NCBI RefSeq assembly: GCF_000227135.1
Contig: NC_018247.1
Coordinates: 35,709-99,708 of the forward strand
Origin: Leishmania donovani
Lineage: Eukaryota > Euglenozoa > Kinetoplastea > Trypanosomatida > Trypanosomatidae
DNA: 64,000 bases
Direction: 5' to 3'
Part shown: piece after piece, positions 20,302-31,044 of the stretch
Layout of the letters: each line of letters begins with the position of its first letter
How positions within the stretch are numbered: position 1 is the first letter of the stretch
The notes under the pieces: model-generated
The model's input: the letters and a program-made list of their open reading frames with translations, nothing else
The model's database searches: none
Told to the model about the DNA's origin: nothing
Program-made: the position numbers and the translations under genes

Positions 20302-21966
20302 CGATGTAAAGAAGCGCGTACCTGAGCATGTAATAGTGTGCTCGTAGCCTCAGCGCCCTCGCGAGGTAGTGGGCGAGGTGCGAAGCGTCAGAGAAGAGTG
20401 CGGGTACGCCTTGCCAGAGGAAAGAAGACACCATAAAAGGAGGAAAGAATGCACTACAAACGCCACCGCTCTTGCGGTGTTGCATGAAAGTGGCTGCCAG
20501 TGTGGGACGTGATGCGGAACGGTGAGGAGATACTCGCGTTGAGGGCAAGTGCGATGGGAGGCGAGGTTCGTGCACGCAGAGAAGGCGTCGAACCGAGGAA
20601 AGACGGAATCGGGAAGAAGTGTATGCGTGAAAGCAGTGAAATAGAGAATCGAGCGCAGGCTCGAACTCTGCAAAGGAAACTAAGCGGAGAGCACGCTCCC
20701 CACCAAACGCGTGTATGCGTCTGCGCGGCGCCGTGCGTTCACGGGTCTGCCCCAGAAATCAGAGAAGCGGAGCGGTTGCACGCCAACAGTTGCGTTTCTC
20801 ATGCTCATGTGCATGGGTGTGAGCGTGTGCGCATGTATCTGTAACATGCTGATGCGCTCTCTCCTGATCACGCGTGTTTCCGGCTGCATCGCTCGCAGAC
20901 ATCATCGAACTTTGTGAAGACAGGACGTTATGTGACATGCGAGATGCAGCAGCGCGTGTGGGTTAGGGAGAAGTAGGTCGGCGCTCTCGGTGCAGCACAC
21001 CGTGTGGATTTCGTTTTCGAATGCGGCCCGTCAGCAGTGATAAGTCGCTCTGAGCCCTCCCTCACGTCGTAGGCGCTTGACGCTGTCACCGCCAGAGGGG
21101 GTCCCGCATTGGCAGGAAGAGGAAGGGGTGCTGCACGGCTTTGCCACAAAGAGTGGGTGGGCGTCTCGGATGCCACGCCGAGGTGGCCACCACTAACCCT
21201 CCCCCCTCCACTTCGGCCATCAGGGTTTGCGTAAGAGAAAAGCAAACAACAAGAGCATGCAAGGTGAGAAAACACGGATACAAAAGAGAGGGCGCCAAAG
21301 ACATCCACGCGGCGGTGCCGATGGCGGCTTCGTCTTGATGCACCTTCATCGGTGCCTCGCTCTCTCCCCCGTCGTGTGCCGTTGCTGTGCCTTCCTCTGC
21401 CCTCGCATCGAGCAGAAACAGCCCCACCTCCACGCGGTGAGACCGGAAGGGACACAGTGGGGTAGCGTAGTGGTGGGCAGATCAGCCACAAACCACAAGA
21501 AAAGTGAGGTGAGTGCGCTGTGCCATGGGAAGTCCCTTCACCTCTTCTCTCTTCTACACCTTATGCTAATTCTCTATGCGCACACGCCTGTTGCAGCAGC
21601 GTGTCCTTCTATGCATCGCGCGCCCCCGACGGGAGAGGACGTGCGTGGGGCGAGTTTTAGAGAGACGGAAGGTTGCCCAGCGGGTAAGGGACCCTGGCAC
21701 TTCCCGCGCGTCCGGTTTGCATATAACGCGCTTCTCTGTCTATTCTACATAGTGAAGGGTGGTGACCCTCCTCCTCATGTACAGCGGAGGCGATGCGGCA
21801 GTGAACGCGGAACGCCGCATCGCAGCAGCAGCCTGCGTGACACCAGCGCGGTAGCCCTCCCCCCTCCGAAGCAACCACGCGCGTACGCGCCCTCACCAGA
21901 GCGTCGAAAACAGGACGGGGGTCTTTCACGCTTGTGCGGGCAAAGCATGCGTGGATCGTTGCTGCG
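20302..21966. other. Intergenic spacer between the TMTC-like and WD40 genes
   Basis: No gene recognised on either strand. A purine-rich stretch at 20414-20449 (pyrimidines on the minus strand) precedes an AG at 20410-20411, a possible acceptor for the TMTC-like gene. Longer open frames here lack motifs. Confidence 0.65.
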
Positions 21967-24384
21967 TCACGCCATAGCGGCCTTCAGCCCATGGGAGAGG
22001 GACTGAAACCACAACTGCTCATCTCGCAGTCGCCTCTCGACGGACAACTCAAGTCGGTACAGCGCCTCCTCTACTATCCCAACTAAAGCAGCAGCGTGCT
22101 CTGTGAGAGAACCGCAGTGGCGCTTCTTGAAGGTCGCAATCGCCGCACTCACGTCGTCAACAAGCGTGCCAACATCATCAGCGAGGTCATTCTGAGTGCG
22201 CAGAACTCGCTGCAGTACCTCCTTGGCGGCCGCCTGCCTCTCCTCGAACGCGTGCAGCGACACCCTCGCCACATCCGCCTCCTTCAGGAGCGTCTCCACC
22301 TTGGCAGAGAGCTCGGCGATGGCGCCCTGCGACTCATGCAGCCTCGACTCCATCTCAAACATAGACGAGACATCGGACGCTTTCACCTCGGCCGCCCTCT
22401 TGGCAGCCAGTAGTGACCGCTTGAGCTGCTCCACTTGCTCATCAGAGGCGTCCAGTAGCTGCTGCGTGTGTGCGTGCTGGGACGTGAGAGACGTCGCCTC
22501 GCGCTGTGCCTCGCTCAGCTGGGCCCTCAACTCCCGGTTCTCCTCCGCCTTGTCGCGCAGCGCGGCCTGTGCGTCCTGCAGCTCCGCTGCGATGGCGGTG
22601 TCGGTAGCCTCTGCACCTCCCTTGCAGACAGCATCGCTGTCGCGGCGGTCGCCTGCCCGTGCCAGCTCAACCTGAAGCTCTTCCACACGCGCACGAAGCA
22701 GCATCACCTCCTCTTCAACGTCCTCCAGTGACGTGAGGCATGTCGCTTCGGAGCTCGACGCATTCAAGGCGCGCAGCAACGCCTCCACCTCGTGTGGGAC
22801 ACGTCCCTGCTGCTCATACCACGTGACGCAAGCCTCCATCAACGACGGGAGATCTCTAGCATTGTCACTGCCCTCGGGATCACATCTGCGGTGTGCAGCA
22901 CGAAGTCGCCGCAAGGTATCACACATGGCATGAATCGCGTCGAGGACGTCCCTGTTATCGCCGGCGCCGCTCGCATCTTGCCAAATGAGTTGCAGTGCCG
23001 TCTGCATAGCCTCCTCAGCGCCCTCGTCAGCATCCTTGGCTTCACCGAGCAGCAGGTGACGAAGTGTCCGCGCCATTGATCGCCAGAAGACTTGATAGGC
23101 GTGCAGGAGAGCCTCAGTGTGGTGCTGCGCACGCGTCTCCTCTCGCGTCCTCGCCTGGGTGCCGTTGGGGTCTGGCAGCGATTGAGTGACCTGCAGTAGG
23201 CTCGGCTCGCCGGTCGCGCCGTCGATACCCCAGAGCGCCGTGCGCACCTGGGCTGCGCCCGCCTGCCACGCCACGAGGCCGCTACCTGGAAACACGAAAG
23301 AGCCGCGGAGCGCCGCAGTGCCGGCGTCCCACACGTTCACCTTTGCCGAGTCCGCAGCGCAGCTCCACACGCACGTGGCGAGCGACACACTAATGAGGCC
23401 GGTCACGCGCGACGTGTGACCGCGTAAAAGTTGGGCGCTGTTCAGCAGGGGAGGAGAAGCGCCGCCGTGGCAATTAGAAAGGGGGAAGACCAGTAGCTGC
23501 CCCGTTGTGAGCCCCACCCACAACTGGTCGCGACAGAGCAGTGCACACGTCGGAGCTCCGTACCGGTCGCAGTCCCAGGACAGAGACCCGTACATCGCCG
23601 TCACATCCTTCGCAGAAGCCACATCCCAGACGTCGACATAGCCGGTGTCGCTGACCGTGACGAGCACATCCAGCACGGAATCGTGCAGCACGGCCTCGAT
23701 ACGGCCTTCTACTCTGAACAACCCAGTTGCGTCCACCTCGCACTCCGTGTCCGCGGCAGCAGAGCCAACGCCGCCGAGCTGCTCGGCAGAGCCGACGACA
23801 GCGACGCGAATCACCTCCGTGAAAGTCCCGTCGTGGCAGCACAGAACAAGGTTCTGCACAGCACCGTTGGTGACAGTGGCGGCGCAGACATGCATGTCGA
23901 GGTGCACCTCCTGATACGGTTGCGCAGCGATCTGCCGCAGCGGCGGGTCATGGCGGTGGTTGGCCGGCATTCGAACAAATGCCAGCGTGCCGCGTGTTGT
24001 GACGATGCACAGGTCACGCCGAGGGCTGCCGGCGATGCATTCATGACGGCTAACCGAATACAGCGAGTAGACACGATCCTCTCGAGTCACACCGTCTGCG
24101 GTGCCGTTCTGGGCGTCGCAGCGAAACACGACGGCGTAGGCCGGAGACGAGGTAGACAGTGGTGCAACAGAGGTGCCGTGGGTACTCAGGGGAGGGCACG
24201 CCTGCCGCTGCTGCTGCTCTATGGCGGCGGATAGCGTGTCGGGTGCGTAGTACAAAACCTCTTGCGCATCCTCTGATATCACCCAGACGCCACCAAAGTC
24301 GTCCGCGTAGACGGCGCCGCCTCGGCTCCCCGCAGGCAGCCGCACTCGGCCCTTCTGCGTGCATTGAAGGCTGCCAAAGAGCAT
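21967..24384 (-). CDS. WD40-type propeller with C-terminal coiled coil
   Basis: 805 residues starting MLFGSLQCTQKG (ATG at 24384). The frame extends six codons further only to a TTG. The N-terminal 400 residues read as beta-propeller strands. The clearest WD-like blades are DVLVTVSDTGYVDVWDVAS and the later VTGLISVSLATCVWS with KVNVWDAGTAAL. The C-terminal part from about residue 560 is a long heptad-like coiled coil, with segments such as LRARVEELQVELARAGDRRD and KAEENRELRAQLSEAQREA. This architecture is common in cytoskeletal, flagellar and trafficking adaptors. No closer family is recognised. Confidence 0.82.
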   Translation of the reverse strand: MLFGSLQCTQKGRVRLPAGSRGGAVYADDFGGVWVISEDAQEVLYYAPDTLSAAIEQQQRQACPPLSTHGTSVAPLSTSSPAYAVVFRCDAQNGTADGVTREDRVYSLYSVSRHECIAGSPRRDLCIVTTRGTLAFVRMPANHRHDPPLRQIAAQPYQEVHLDMHVCAATVTNGAVQNLVLCCHDGTFTEVIRVAVVGSAEQLGGVGSAAADTECEVDATGLFRVEGRIEAVLHDSVLDVLVTVSDTGYVDVWDVASAKDVTAMYGSLSWDCDRYGAPTCALLCRDQLWVGLTTGQLLVFPLSNCHGGASPPLLNSAQLLRGHTSRVTGLISVSLATCVWSCAADSAKVNVWDAGTAALRGSFVFPGSGLVAWQAGAAQVRTALWGIDGATGEPSLLQVTQSLPDPNGTQARTREETRAQHHTEALLHAYQVFWRSMARTLRHLLLGEAKDADEGAEEAMQTALQLIWQDASGAGDNRDVLDAIHAMCDTLRRLRAAHRRCDPEGSDNARDLPSLMEACVTWYEQQGRVPHEVEALLRALNASSSEATCLTSLEDVEEEVMLLRARVEELQVELARAGDRRDSDAVCKGGAEATDTAIAAELQDAQAALRDKAEENRELRAQLSEAQREATSLTSQHAHTQQLLDASDEQVEQLKRSLLAAKRAAEVKASDVSSMFEMESRLHESQGAIAELSAKVETLLKEADVARVSLHAFEERQAAAKEVLQRVLRTQNDLADDVGTLVDDVSAAIATFKKRHCGSLTEHAAALVGIVEEALYRLELSVERRLRDEQLWFQSLSHGLKAAMA

Positions 24385-25279
24385 GGCACAGCCCCGCCTC
24401 AATCAGGAGAGGAAGTGTTCTGTTCGCCGCAGCGGTGGGAGGAGGGGGCGCAGATGAGGGAGTTGATGAGAGACGGTGGATGGAAAAAATTCAAACGAAT
24501 GCGGCAAGCAGCGCCGGAGAACCTGCCTTCCAACACGATAAGCGAGTCTCTTGAAGTCGATCAAGTGATGCGTTACGGAAAAGAAGGATGGGAGGCACCC
24601 ACAGGGCAACGTGGGGCTCTCATGCGAGAGGGAGGAAGGGTGAATGCAAGACGCATCTGGTGAGCTGGGGCCGTGATACCGGTGCTTGGTAGAGAAAAGG
24701 AGGAGAGAGGCGGCGATATCGTGTGTGGGCGTGACGCGGAGGCGCAAGTGAGCCGTGCCTCGCCCTCTTCCGCACGAGCCGCACGCAGCGGCTGTTCCGC
24801 CTCTCGGTGGTTGTGAGCGTGCTCAGCGGAGAATACTGAAGATTTCGGTGGTGCAACATTCAAGCGCGAGAATAGAACACGGTAAGCGAGAGAAGCTCGG
24901 GGCCTTCGCAGCACATGACCACATATCGACCCACTCGTACGCAAAGTCTCGGGTACCGCATGGGTATGTGTGTATCTCCTCGATGTGCGCCCCTCCCCTT
25001 CTCTCTCGCTTCGACAGCTCTACTTATACTCTCGACGCAACAACGAGCTACATAGTAGAGTATGCACATGCGAACATAATATGCGGGTCGACGCACTGGC
25101 GAGTTCACTGAGCTCGCGAAAGGCTGTAAAGCAGCGAGTCGCGGGAAACGAGCGCGGGAAGAGAATCCGCGGTCAAACGCGGGGCGGCACCTTCACGATG
25201 CGAGTCGCCCACGTAACAGAGTAATCTCCGCAGCAGCCATCAGACGCAGAAACAAGAGCCCAGAGCCACGGTGCCAGGC
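24385..25279. other. Intergenic spacer between the WD40 and LRR genes
   Basis: An AG at plus 24398-24399 (minus strand), preceded by a CT-rich tract, would give the WD40 mRNA a 13-base 5' UTR from the acceptor. The rest, including an AT-richer segment at 25015-25090, shows no gene. Confidence 0.6.
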
Positions 25280-26398
25280 TCAGCAGTGCATGGCCTCGAT
25301 TGGGCTCGCGAGAGGCGTGCAGGTCAGGCCGCACAGTCGATCACCCGTCTTTGGACCGTGCGGATAGGCAACGTAGAGAAACTCTTCCCAGTCGAGAGTG
25401 GTCGTGTCGGCAGTGGCGCCTAAGCGGCGCTGCAGTGCTGTCACGTCGGTGTCGGAGGGCCTCGAGCCATACACGTGGGTCATCATGTCTGCCATGTCCC
25501 TACCAAGAACATAGCCGTCGCTGATGGGGTCTGGGACCGAGGGGTCCATGTTGAACATTGTAAAGACGCGCTTCAGCGTGGCTACGGTGGTCTCGTCGTA
25601 GGTGCTGCCGTCGATCAAGAGCAGAACCAGGAACGCCTCGCAGGTGAGACCGCCAGGAGGGGCGCGTGCCTTGAGCTTCGAAAAGTGCTTCTCAGTGAAG
25701 AGGTGAAGCTCGCCGGTGCGTCCAGAGACGCGCAAGAGCTCTTCGAAGCCGCTGTCAAGCAGGGACGCGCTCACCTGCCCATGCTGCTGGTGCGTCTCAA
25801 ACAGGTGCTTCAAAGAACGGATGTACACGGCAGCCGGATGCACCGGCGGAGATCGCTTCATGCCTTCGCTTCGGAAGCGGCTGACGGCATTCTGCCGCGT
25901 CTGCGCTTCAATGCAGCGCGCTATCTCCGTCGACACTGCAGACCCTCGCAGCCCAACGTAGATAATGCGCGGGTTGCGCAGCACCAGCTCTACGAGGCAC
26001 ATGGCGCCGCTCCACGAGATGTACTCGTTGGCAGAGAGATCGACTCGTTCTAAGGATGGGTGGAACAGGGCCATCTGCACTAGGTACCACACCGTATCGT
26101 TGCTCAGGTAGTTGTCGCAAAACACAAGCGACTGCAGACGGGGCAGGCAACGGCAGAGCTCAATCACCGACAGCGCCCCGTGCGAGCCGACATACGTGCG
26201 AGAGAAATCCAGCGTGGTCACCGCGTCCCAGGTACCCGCGACGTCAGGGAACATCACAGCGGCGGATGAAAGCGGGGTGCAGCGAAGTCGACGACAGATC
26301 ATCACGTACGCCTCTCGGGGGGAACAGCCGACAAATCCCGCTTGCAGCTCAGCGGCGCTGTACGGCTCGGTGGCCAGCAGGCGCGCTTCTTCTTCCAT
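25280..26398 (-). CDS. Leucine-rich-repeat protein with EF-hand-like C-terminal half
   Basis: 372 residues starting MEEEARLLATEPYS (ATG at 26398). The upstream open frame begins with TTG only, and an AG acceptor candidate lies at 26410-26411 after a minus-strand pyrimidine tract. Residues about 60-170 form ribonuclease-inhibitor-type LRRs: VTTLDFSRTYVGSHGALSVI, LQSLVFCDNYLSNDTVWYLV, LERVDLSANEYISWSGAMCL and IIYVGLRGSAVS. The C-terminal half, with FTMFNMDPSVPDPISDGYVL and a final DTTTLDWEEFLYVA, has EF-hand-like helix-loop-helix character. The calcium loops are incomplete, so binding is doubtful. This combination occurs in trypanosomatid flagellar proteins; that assignment is only a possibility. 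Confidence 0.8.
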   Translation of the reverse strand: MEEEARLLATEPYSAAELQAGFVGCSPREAYVMICRRLRCTPLSSAAVMFPDVAGTWDAVTTLDFSRTYVGSHGALSVIELCRCLPRLQSLVFCDNYLSNDTVWYLVQMALFHPSLERVDLSANEYISWSGAMCLVELVLRNPRIIYVGLRGSAVSTEIARCIEAQTRQNAVSRFRSEGMKRSPPVHPAAVYIRSLKHLFETHQQHGQVSASLLDSGFEELLRVSGRTGELHLFTEKHFSKLKARAPPGGLTCEAFLVLLLIDGSTYDETTVATLKRVFTMFNMDPSVPDPISDGYVLGRDMADMMTHVYGSRPSDTDVTALQRRLGATADTTTLDWEEFLYVAYPHGPKTGDRLCGLTCTPLASPIEAMHC

Positions 26399-27423
26399 TG
26401 TTGCTGGAGCTCCCGGAAAAAGAAATATGCCACGGGACAGTGTTGTGGAGATGAGCGCAGGCAAAAGGGAGGGGACTCAACGCGTTTATGTTTTCTTTTG
26501 CTTTCGGCACGTGTGGATGTGTGCAGTGCAGCAGGGACAGCGCATCCCATAAGCCGCGGCTGCGTCACTGCGTGCGCGTGTGGGCGTGTGGACGTGGGGG
26601 CGGTCAAGTTGATTGGGCCAAGCCCAAAGCCGGCAAGACGGGCAAAAAAAAAGAGGTGTGGGAAGATGAGGCGCAGCTTGAAGAGAGTGTCCATGGAAAC
26701 AGACACGCGGCGGTGGGTCCCGTGCTGTGGTGCCCTCTCATATTTCACGCAGTCGTGTGAAAGACGCATAGGAAGATAAAAATCCACCGGGAACGGGTGC
26801 CGCAGAGCTGTAGCGCATTATCGCGTGGGTGCGACACCCCCACAGTGGGTTGCGATGGCCATCTAGAAATGGGAGAGAGAGACGGTGTAGGCACAACTTC
26901 AGCGCGCGTGCACCCTGCACAGATGCAGGTCACCGCGAGGCAGTGCAAAGAAAAATGTCCAGGCCTGCCCAGATGCTCCCTCTCATGTTTCTCTGGGCAC
27001 ACCACCGCCCACCGCCCCCGCGCTGTTTGCCACCGCCTTTCGGACTTCTCGAAGACACTGCGCATGCCTCGCAGAGGGTGGACTTGCCGGAGGGGTAGTG
27101 GCGTGCGTGTGTGCTTGGAGAAGTGGTAGGTTTTTCTCTTCTGTTCGTCCTTTTGTGGCGTTATTCGGCTGCGCCGCCTCGATACAGCACAGACTGAGGA
27201 GAGATAAACCGAAAAGGGAGGGGGCGTCATGGACGCGCACGAGGTGGAGAGAGGGCAAGCAGAGGACGTGTGCGGGAAAAGACAAAGATGGCACGTGCGT
27301 TGACACAAATGCATGCACAGTAGCTGGCAGCACCGCTGCCGTCTCCTCTGCCATCCTCAAGCTCACGCAGGCACTCACGCAGGTAAGTTTTACACACAGA
27401 CGCGGTGCGCAGAGGGAGCGCAG
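26399..27423. other. Intergenic spacer between the LRR and PH-like genes
   Basis: No gene recognised. A 189-codon minus-strand open frame (26745-27314) is Ser/Pro/Cys/His-rich, without motif, and is treated as UTR. Confidence 0.65.
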
Positions 27424-30012
27424 CTAACCGCCTCCGTTAACCTTTCCCGTTACCTTCGCTTCTACTTGAAGAAGCGCCTGGCTCTGATACACACGATCAA
27501 GCAGTCGAGTTCGGTCTTGCGGTTGCTCGGTGAACGCCATCAAGGGAGCCGCGCCGTTTCCAAGGCAAATCACAAAACCATGCACGCGCCTCGTCGGCGG
27601 TGTCACGGGCAGCTCAATCTCATCAACCACGCCTTCCACATCAGCAACCGAACAGGTATGCAGCTCGCGGGTGCGATCGCTCATCATGTATATCGACAGA
27701 TCCTCCACGCACCACCTTTGCGGCTCGTACGTCGATGTGGCTCTCACGAGAACCCAAGCCCGGACCTGATTCGATTCCAAGTGTTTGCTGCTTTCTGCGA
27801 CGTCGCATTGTGAGTCTGGCGCCGGGGCCAGCGAGGAGGCAACGTGCGTTGCGGTGCTCTTCTCATCAACGTTGCGCGGCGAGCGGCTCCACGAGCGGAA
27901 AGCAGAAAGTAGCTGCGTGGTCACATCACACGATTCCGGGCACACCACAACGAGCAACGGCGGCGTGCCGGTTGTCAGCTGGAAAGCGAGGCCGTTGCGC
28001 GCGTACACGGGCGGCGCACCAGCCGCGTATCGCTCGCGGTAGCAACGCGCGACACGCACAAAAGGAATGCGCAACTCCGTTTTGAGAGAGCCCGCATAGC
28101 ACACGGAGATGGCGTCGCCGTCTGTGCTCGTCGTAGCCCAGCACCGCTTCCAGTGGGGTACAGCACGTGGAAGAACAGAGCGATGCACCCAGAATCCAGC
28201 GGAGAGAGGATGCGGCTGCCGCTGAAGCTGCACCACCGCCATGCGACAGGTCTGCACAAACTTTGCCATGCGGCGGACCAGCGAGTGTGTAAACTGCGCC
28301 ACGCGCCGATTCGGCACGCTGACTTGGCTCCGCAGCTGCCGCGTTGCTCCCTGCACAATGAGCTCTCGCATCTCCTCAGCTGACACGCCGGCATTCTTTT
28401 CGCTCACGCACGACATGTCGCCATGCTCCCAACGTACTTTCGCCGGTGATGCCTCTTGGAACAAGGCGCCAAGCAGCACGCTGGCCACTCGTAGGCTCAC
28501 CCTCTCGCATCCATGCACGTGAAAGCTTCCCAGAACGCGGAAGAAGTCGTAGAAAACGACGTCGAAGAGCGCCGTCCGCCTCATGGTGCTACTCAGCGAG
28601 GCATCGATCTCGCCTCTGGCCAAGACGAGGGTCCGCGCCGACTCACCTTTGCGCGCGGGTAAAGCAGCCTTGGAGAGTCGCGATGCGCTGCTGCGTACGT
28701 CAGCTTTCCTTGCTGAAGCCGCCTGCAGAGGTTCCACCGCAGCAACAGGCGCTGGTTTGTCACGTGTCACAACTGGCGTCGCGGCGCGCCTGTCCGGAGG
28801 CGAGGAGGCGTGCCGCGCATCGCCGCTATAGGGGGGCATCGCCAACCCCAAGGCAGTCGCATTAAGTCTTGGCGCCTGCGTGGGAGCAGCCGCATCATCA
28901 ACAGCGCCGCCGTTGTGCTCTGTGATGCGCGCCACCACTGCAGCCACCTTCGCCTCCTGAGATGTCGATGGCGTTGCTGCAGTCTCGGCTCGAGTCGGAA
29001 GAGTCGCTGCTGCCGAGGGAGGAGGCGCCACCCCATCGAGTGTGTGTTTGGCAGCCTTTGCGGCTTCCTGAGGCGTAGCCGCTATCGGAAGCGGTGCACT
29101 TGGAGACGGCGTCTTCAAAGGGCCTGTGCTGTTTGCGGTTGCTGTCGCGGTGTACTCCCTCTTCAAGCCGGCTGCCAATGCGGGGCTCGTTGCCTCGGTG
29201 TCCACTACTGAGACGACTGGCACAGGGCCGTACTCGGCCACAGCCTCCTGGATAGCCTCCTCGTCTCGCCCCAGGTAGAGCTGCAGCTGGCGCTCCGCGT
29301 TGTTTGCCGGGTCTGGTGCATCTGTCTCGTAACTGCACAGCAGTCCCGCCTTGGAGACCTCATAGCCGGCGCTGTTGTTGGTACGCCTCTGGTGGTCGTC
29401 GAGAGGACCCGCTTCTACGAGGGATAGTGTGGCCGGCAGCGACGTCTCCTCCGTGGCGTCCTCGGCACCCTCCGCGGTCTGCACTCCCCTAAGTTCCTTC
29501 TCCATCGCGCACAGATATGCCTCTTCCCGCCCCTTGCAGTTGTCTAGTTCATGATCGACCTGACTCACACGAAGTGGGGCGTAGGCTTCATAGAGGCGCA
29601 GCAGTCGCGTGCGGTATACATAGCGGTCTACATTCTCGCTGGCCGTCGCAGCATCGCGGTCGGAAGGCGACGCGACCGGCTGCTCTGCAACCACATATGG
29701 CAGTGAATCATCACACTTGATCGAAATGTTGATAGTGCGCGGCGCGTTTGGCGAAGGTCCTGAGTAGCTGCTGCCCTCTAGCGTTACACGGGCCTGTGCG
29801 GCATCCGCGCAGTGCGCAGTGGAAGCCTGCGCGCCCGCTGATGCCATGCCCTCGCGGAACTTTCGCTCCAGGACGTTCACGAGGGCCTCCTCGTGCCCCG
29901 AAAACCGGCGCAGCAGCTCATCCACGCGCGACACCTTGGCAGGGTCGTATTTCTTGTACAAGTCGATGATCGCTTGGCGATAATTGTGGTCGGAAAAGGA
30001 CGAGGAGGACAT
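27424..30012 (-). CDS. PH-domain-like protein with three N-terminal helical repeats
   Basis: 862 residues starting MSSSSFSDHNYRQAI (ATG at 30012). The frame is open 152 codons further, but the extension is Arg/Ser/Cys-rich leader translation. Three units of about 45 residues share a pattern of Leu-x3-Tyr, Val-x2-Leu and Gly-x-Glu-Glu-Ala. Examples are DLYKKYDPAKVSRVDELLRR, RLYEAYAPLRVSQVDHELD and a weaker CSYETDAPDPANNAERQL. A long Ala/Pro/Thr linker follows. The C-terminal 250 residues contain one PH-like module (WKRCWATTSTDGDAISVCYA to LSAFRSW) and a second one around RAWVLVRATSTYEPQRWCVE. PH-like folds suggest lipid or protein binding at membranes. Full function unknown. Confidence 0.75.
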   Translation of the reverse strand: MSSSSFSDHNYRQAIIDLYKKYDPAKVSRVDELLRRFSGHEEALVNVLERKFREGMASAGAQASTAHCADAAQARVTLEGSSYSGPSPNAPRTINISIKCDDSLPYVVAEQPVASPSDRDAATASENVDRYVYRTRLLRLYEAYAPLRVSQVDHELDNCKGREEAYLCAMEKELRGVQTAEGAEDATEETSLPATLSLVEAGPLDDHQRRTNNSAGYEVSKAGLLCSYETDAPDPANNAERQLQLYLGRDEEAIQEAVAEYGPVPVVSVVDTEATSPALAAGLKREYTATATANSTGPLKTPSPSAPLPIAATPQEAAKAAKHTLDGVAPPPSAAATLPTRAETAATPSTSQEAKVAAVVARITEHNGGAVDDAAAPTQAPRLNATALGLAMPPYSGDARHASSPPDRRAATPVVTRDKPAPVAAVEPLQAASARKADVRSSASRLSKAALPARKGESARTLVLARGEIDASLSSTMRRTALFDVVFYDFFRVLGSFHVHGCERVSLRVASVLLGALFQEASPAKVRWEHGDMSCVSEKNAGVSAEEMRELIVQGATRQLRSQVSVPNRRVAQFTHSLVRRMAKFVQTCRMAVVQLQRQPHPLSAGFWVHRSVLPRAVPHWKRCWATTSTDGDAISVCYAGSLKTELRIPFVRVARCYRERYAAGAPPVYARNGLAFQLTTGTPPLLVVVCPESCDVTTQLLSAFRSWSRSPRNVDEKSTATHVASSLAPAPDSQCDVAESSKHLESNQVRAWVLVRATSTYEPQRWCVEDLSIYMMSDRTRELHTCSVADVEGVVDEIELPVTPPTRRVHGFVICLGNGAAPLMAFTEQPQDRTRLLDRVYQSQALLQVEAKVTGKVNGGG

Positions 30013-31044
30013 GTCCGTGAATTCGGTCGGGGGAGCGCCGACTCGGATGCCAGCGGCTTTGTGGGCCAGTCCAGGCTTTGGCAACGTGGAAGTCGATGGG
30101 AATGAAAGAGCGACAGGAAAGGATACGTATATGGAAACAGATGTGGGCCGCAACGCCGCGCGACAGAGCGGAGGCGCACACCAAACGAAAAAGGAGCGCA
30201 ATGATGAGCTGCACGAGTTGTCAACACGACAGCCACGATGTCTATCGTCTAACGTGACTCGGCACAGATGCGAAACGGCGGTGAAGATGGCCGGGGCAGC
30301 GGAGAAGAGAGCAGATGCGGTCGTCGAGTGCCGGCAGAGATGCGTGTATATGCGTGGAGGCAGAAAGCGGCAAAGAATATGGCTGACGTCGTCGCTCCGT
30401 CTTCCACCCCTCGAACGAATACGACTTGTGCGGACGTGTGCGAAGTGGCCGGGCAGAGAGGGGGTCAAGGAGAAGAGAAGAGGTGAGAGGGGTGGAGGGC
30501 CAGTCCACGTGGTTGCTTGGTGAGCCTCTTGTGCTCCTCTCCTACGGCTTCTTTTTTCGTCGTGTCAGTGGCTGCCTCGGGGAAGGGGTGATCACGTCCT
30601 GCCGCACTGGCACACAGACATGCACACACGGCTGCTTCAAAGGCGGAGAGGAGCGGGCGCAGACGGCGATAAGCTTCCACGAAGGGCGTTGACACCTCAC
30701 CGCATCACGGCGGTCGAATGCGCGCGCCGTTCAGCATGCGCATCACATACGTGCGTGGCGCCACGAGCGAAAAGAGAGAGAAGCAGGAAGACGTGGGCAA
30801 CAGGGCAACGCAGCGTGTTGGGGTGGTGGAATCGCTTGAGGGCCATCACGGGTGTAGTAAAGGCGAGGGGAGGGGGGCATGAGCGACGCACTCCTTTTGC
30901 GCATGTGACCTTCGACAGTGCCCCGTTGCGTACCGCCTAATCAGGAACAGAGAGTGAGGTGGCATCACTTACGAGTTTGTGGGTCGACCTCGAGCACACA
31001 TGCACACACACACGCACACGAGAAACCACAGCAACAGCGATCAT
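30013..31044. other. Intergenic spacer between the PH-like gene and the small hypothetical gene
   Basis: Purine-rich plus strand with short CA runs near 31002-31020. No gene recognised. Confidence 0.65.

Noticed and set aside
20655..20671. T-arm-like hairpin GCAGG-CTCGAAC-TCTGC on the plus strand
   Set aside because: No acceptor, D or anticodon stems can be formed at tRNA spacing; chance hairpin.
20900..21060. GTTAGGG at 20961 as a telomeric repeat remnant
   Set aside because: A single unit only, no tandem copies; chance occurrence.
26745..27314. 189-codon minus-strand open frame between the LRR and PH-like genes
   Set aside because: His/Ser/Pro/Cys-rich UTR-like composition, no conserved motif, and the start is a CTG/ATG in a pyrimidine tract.
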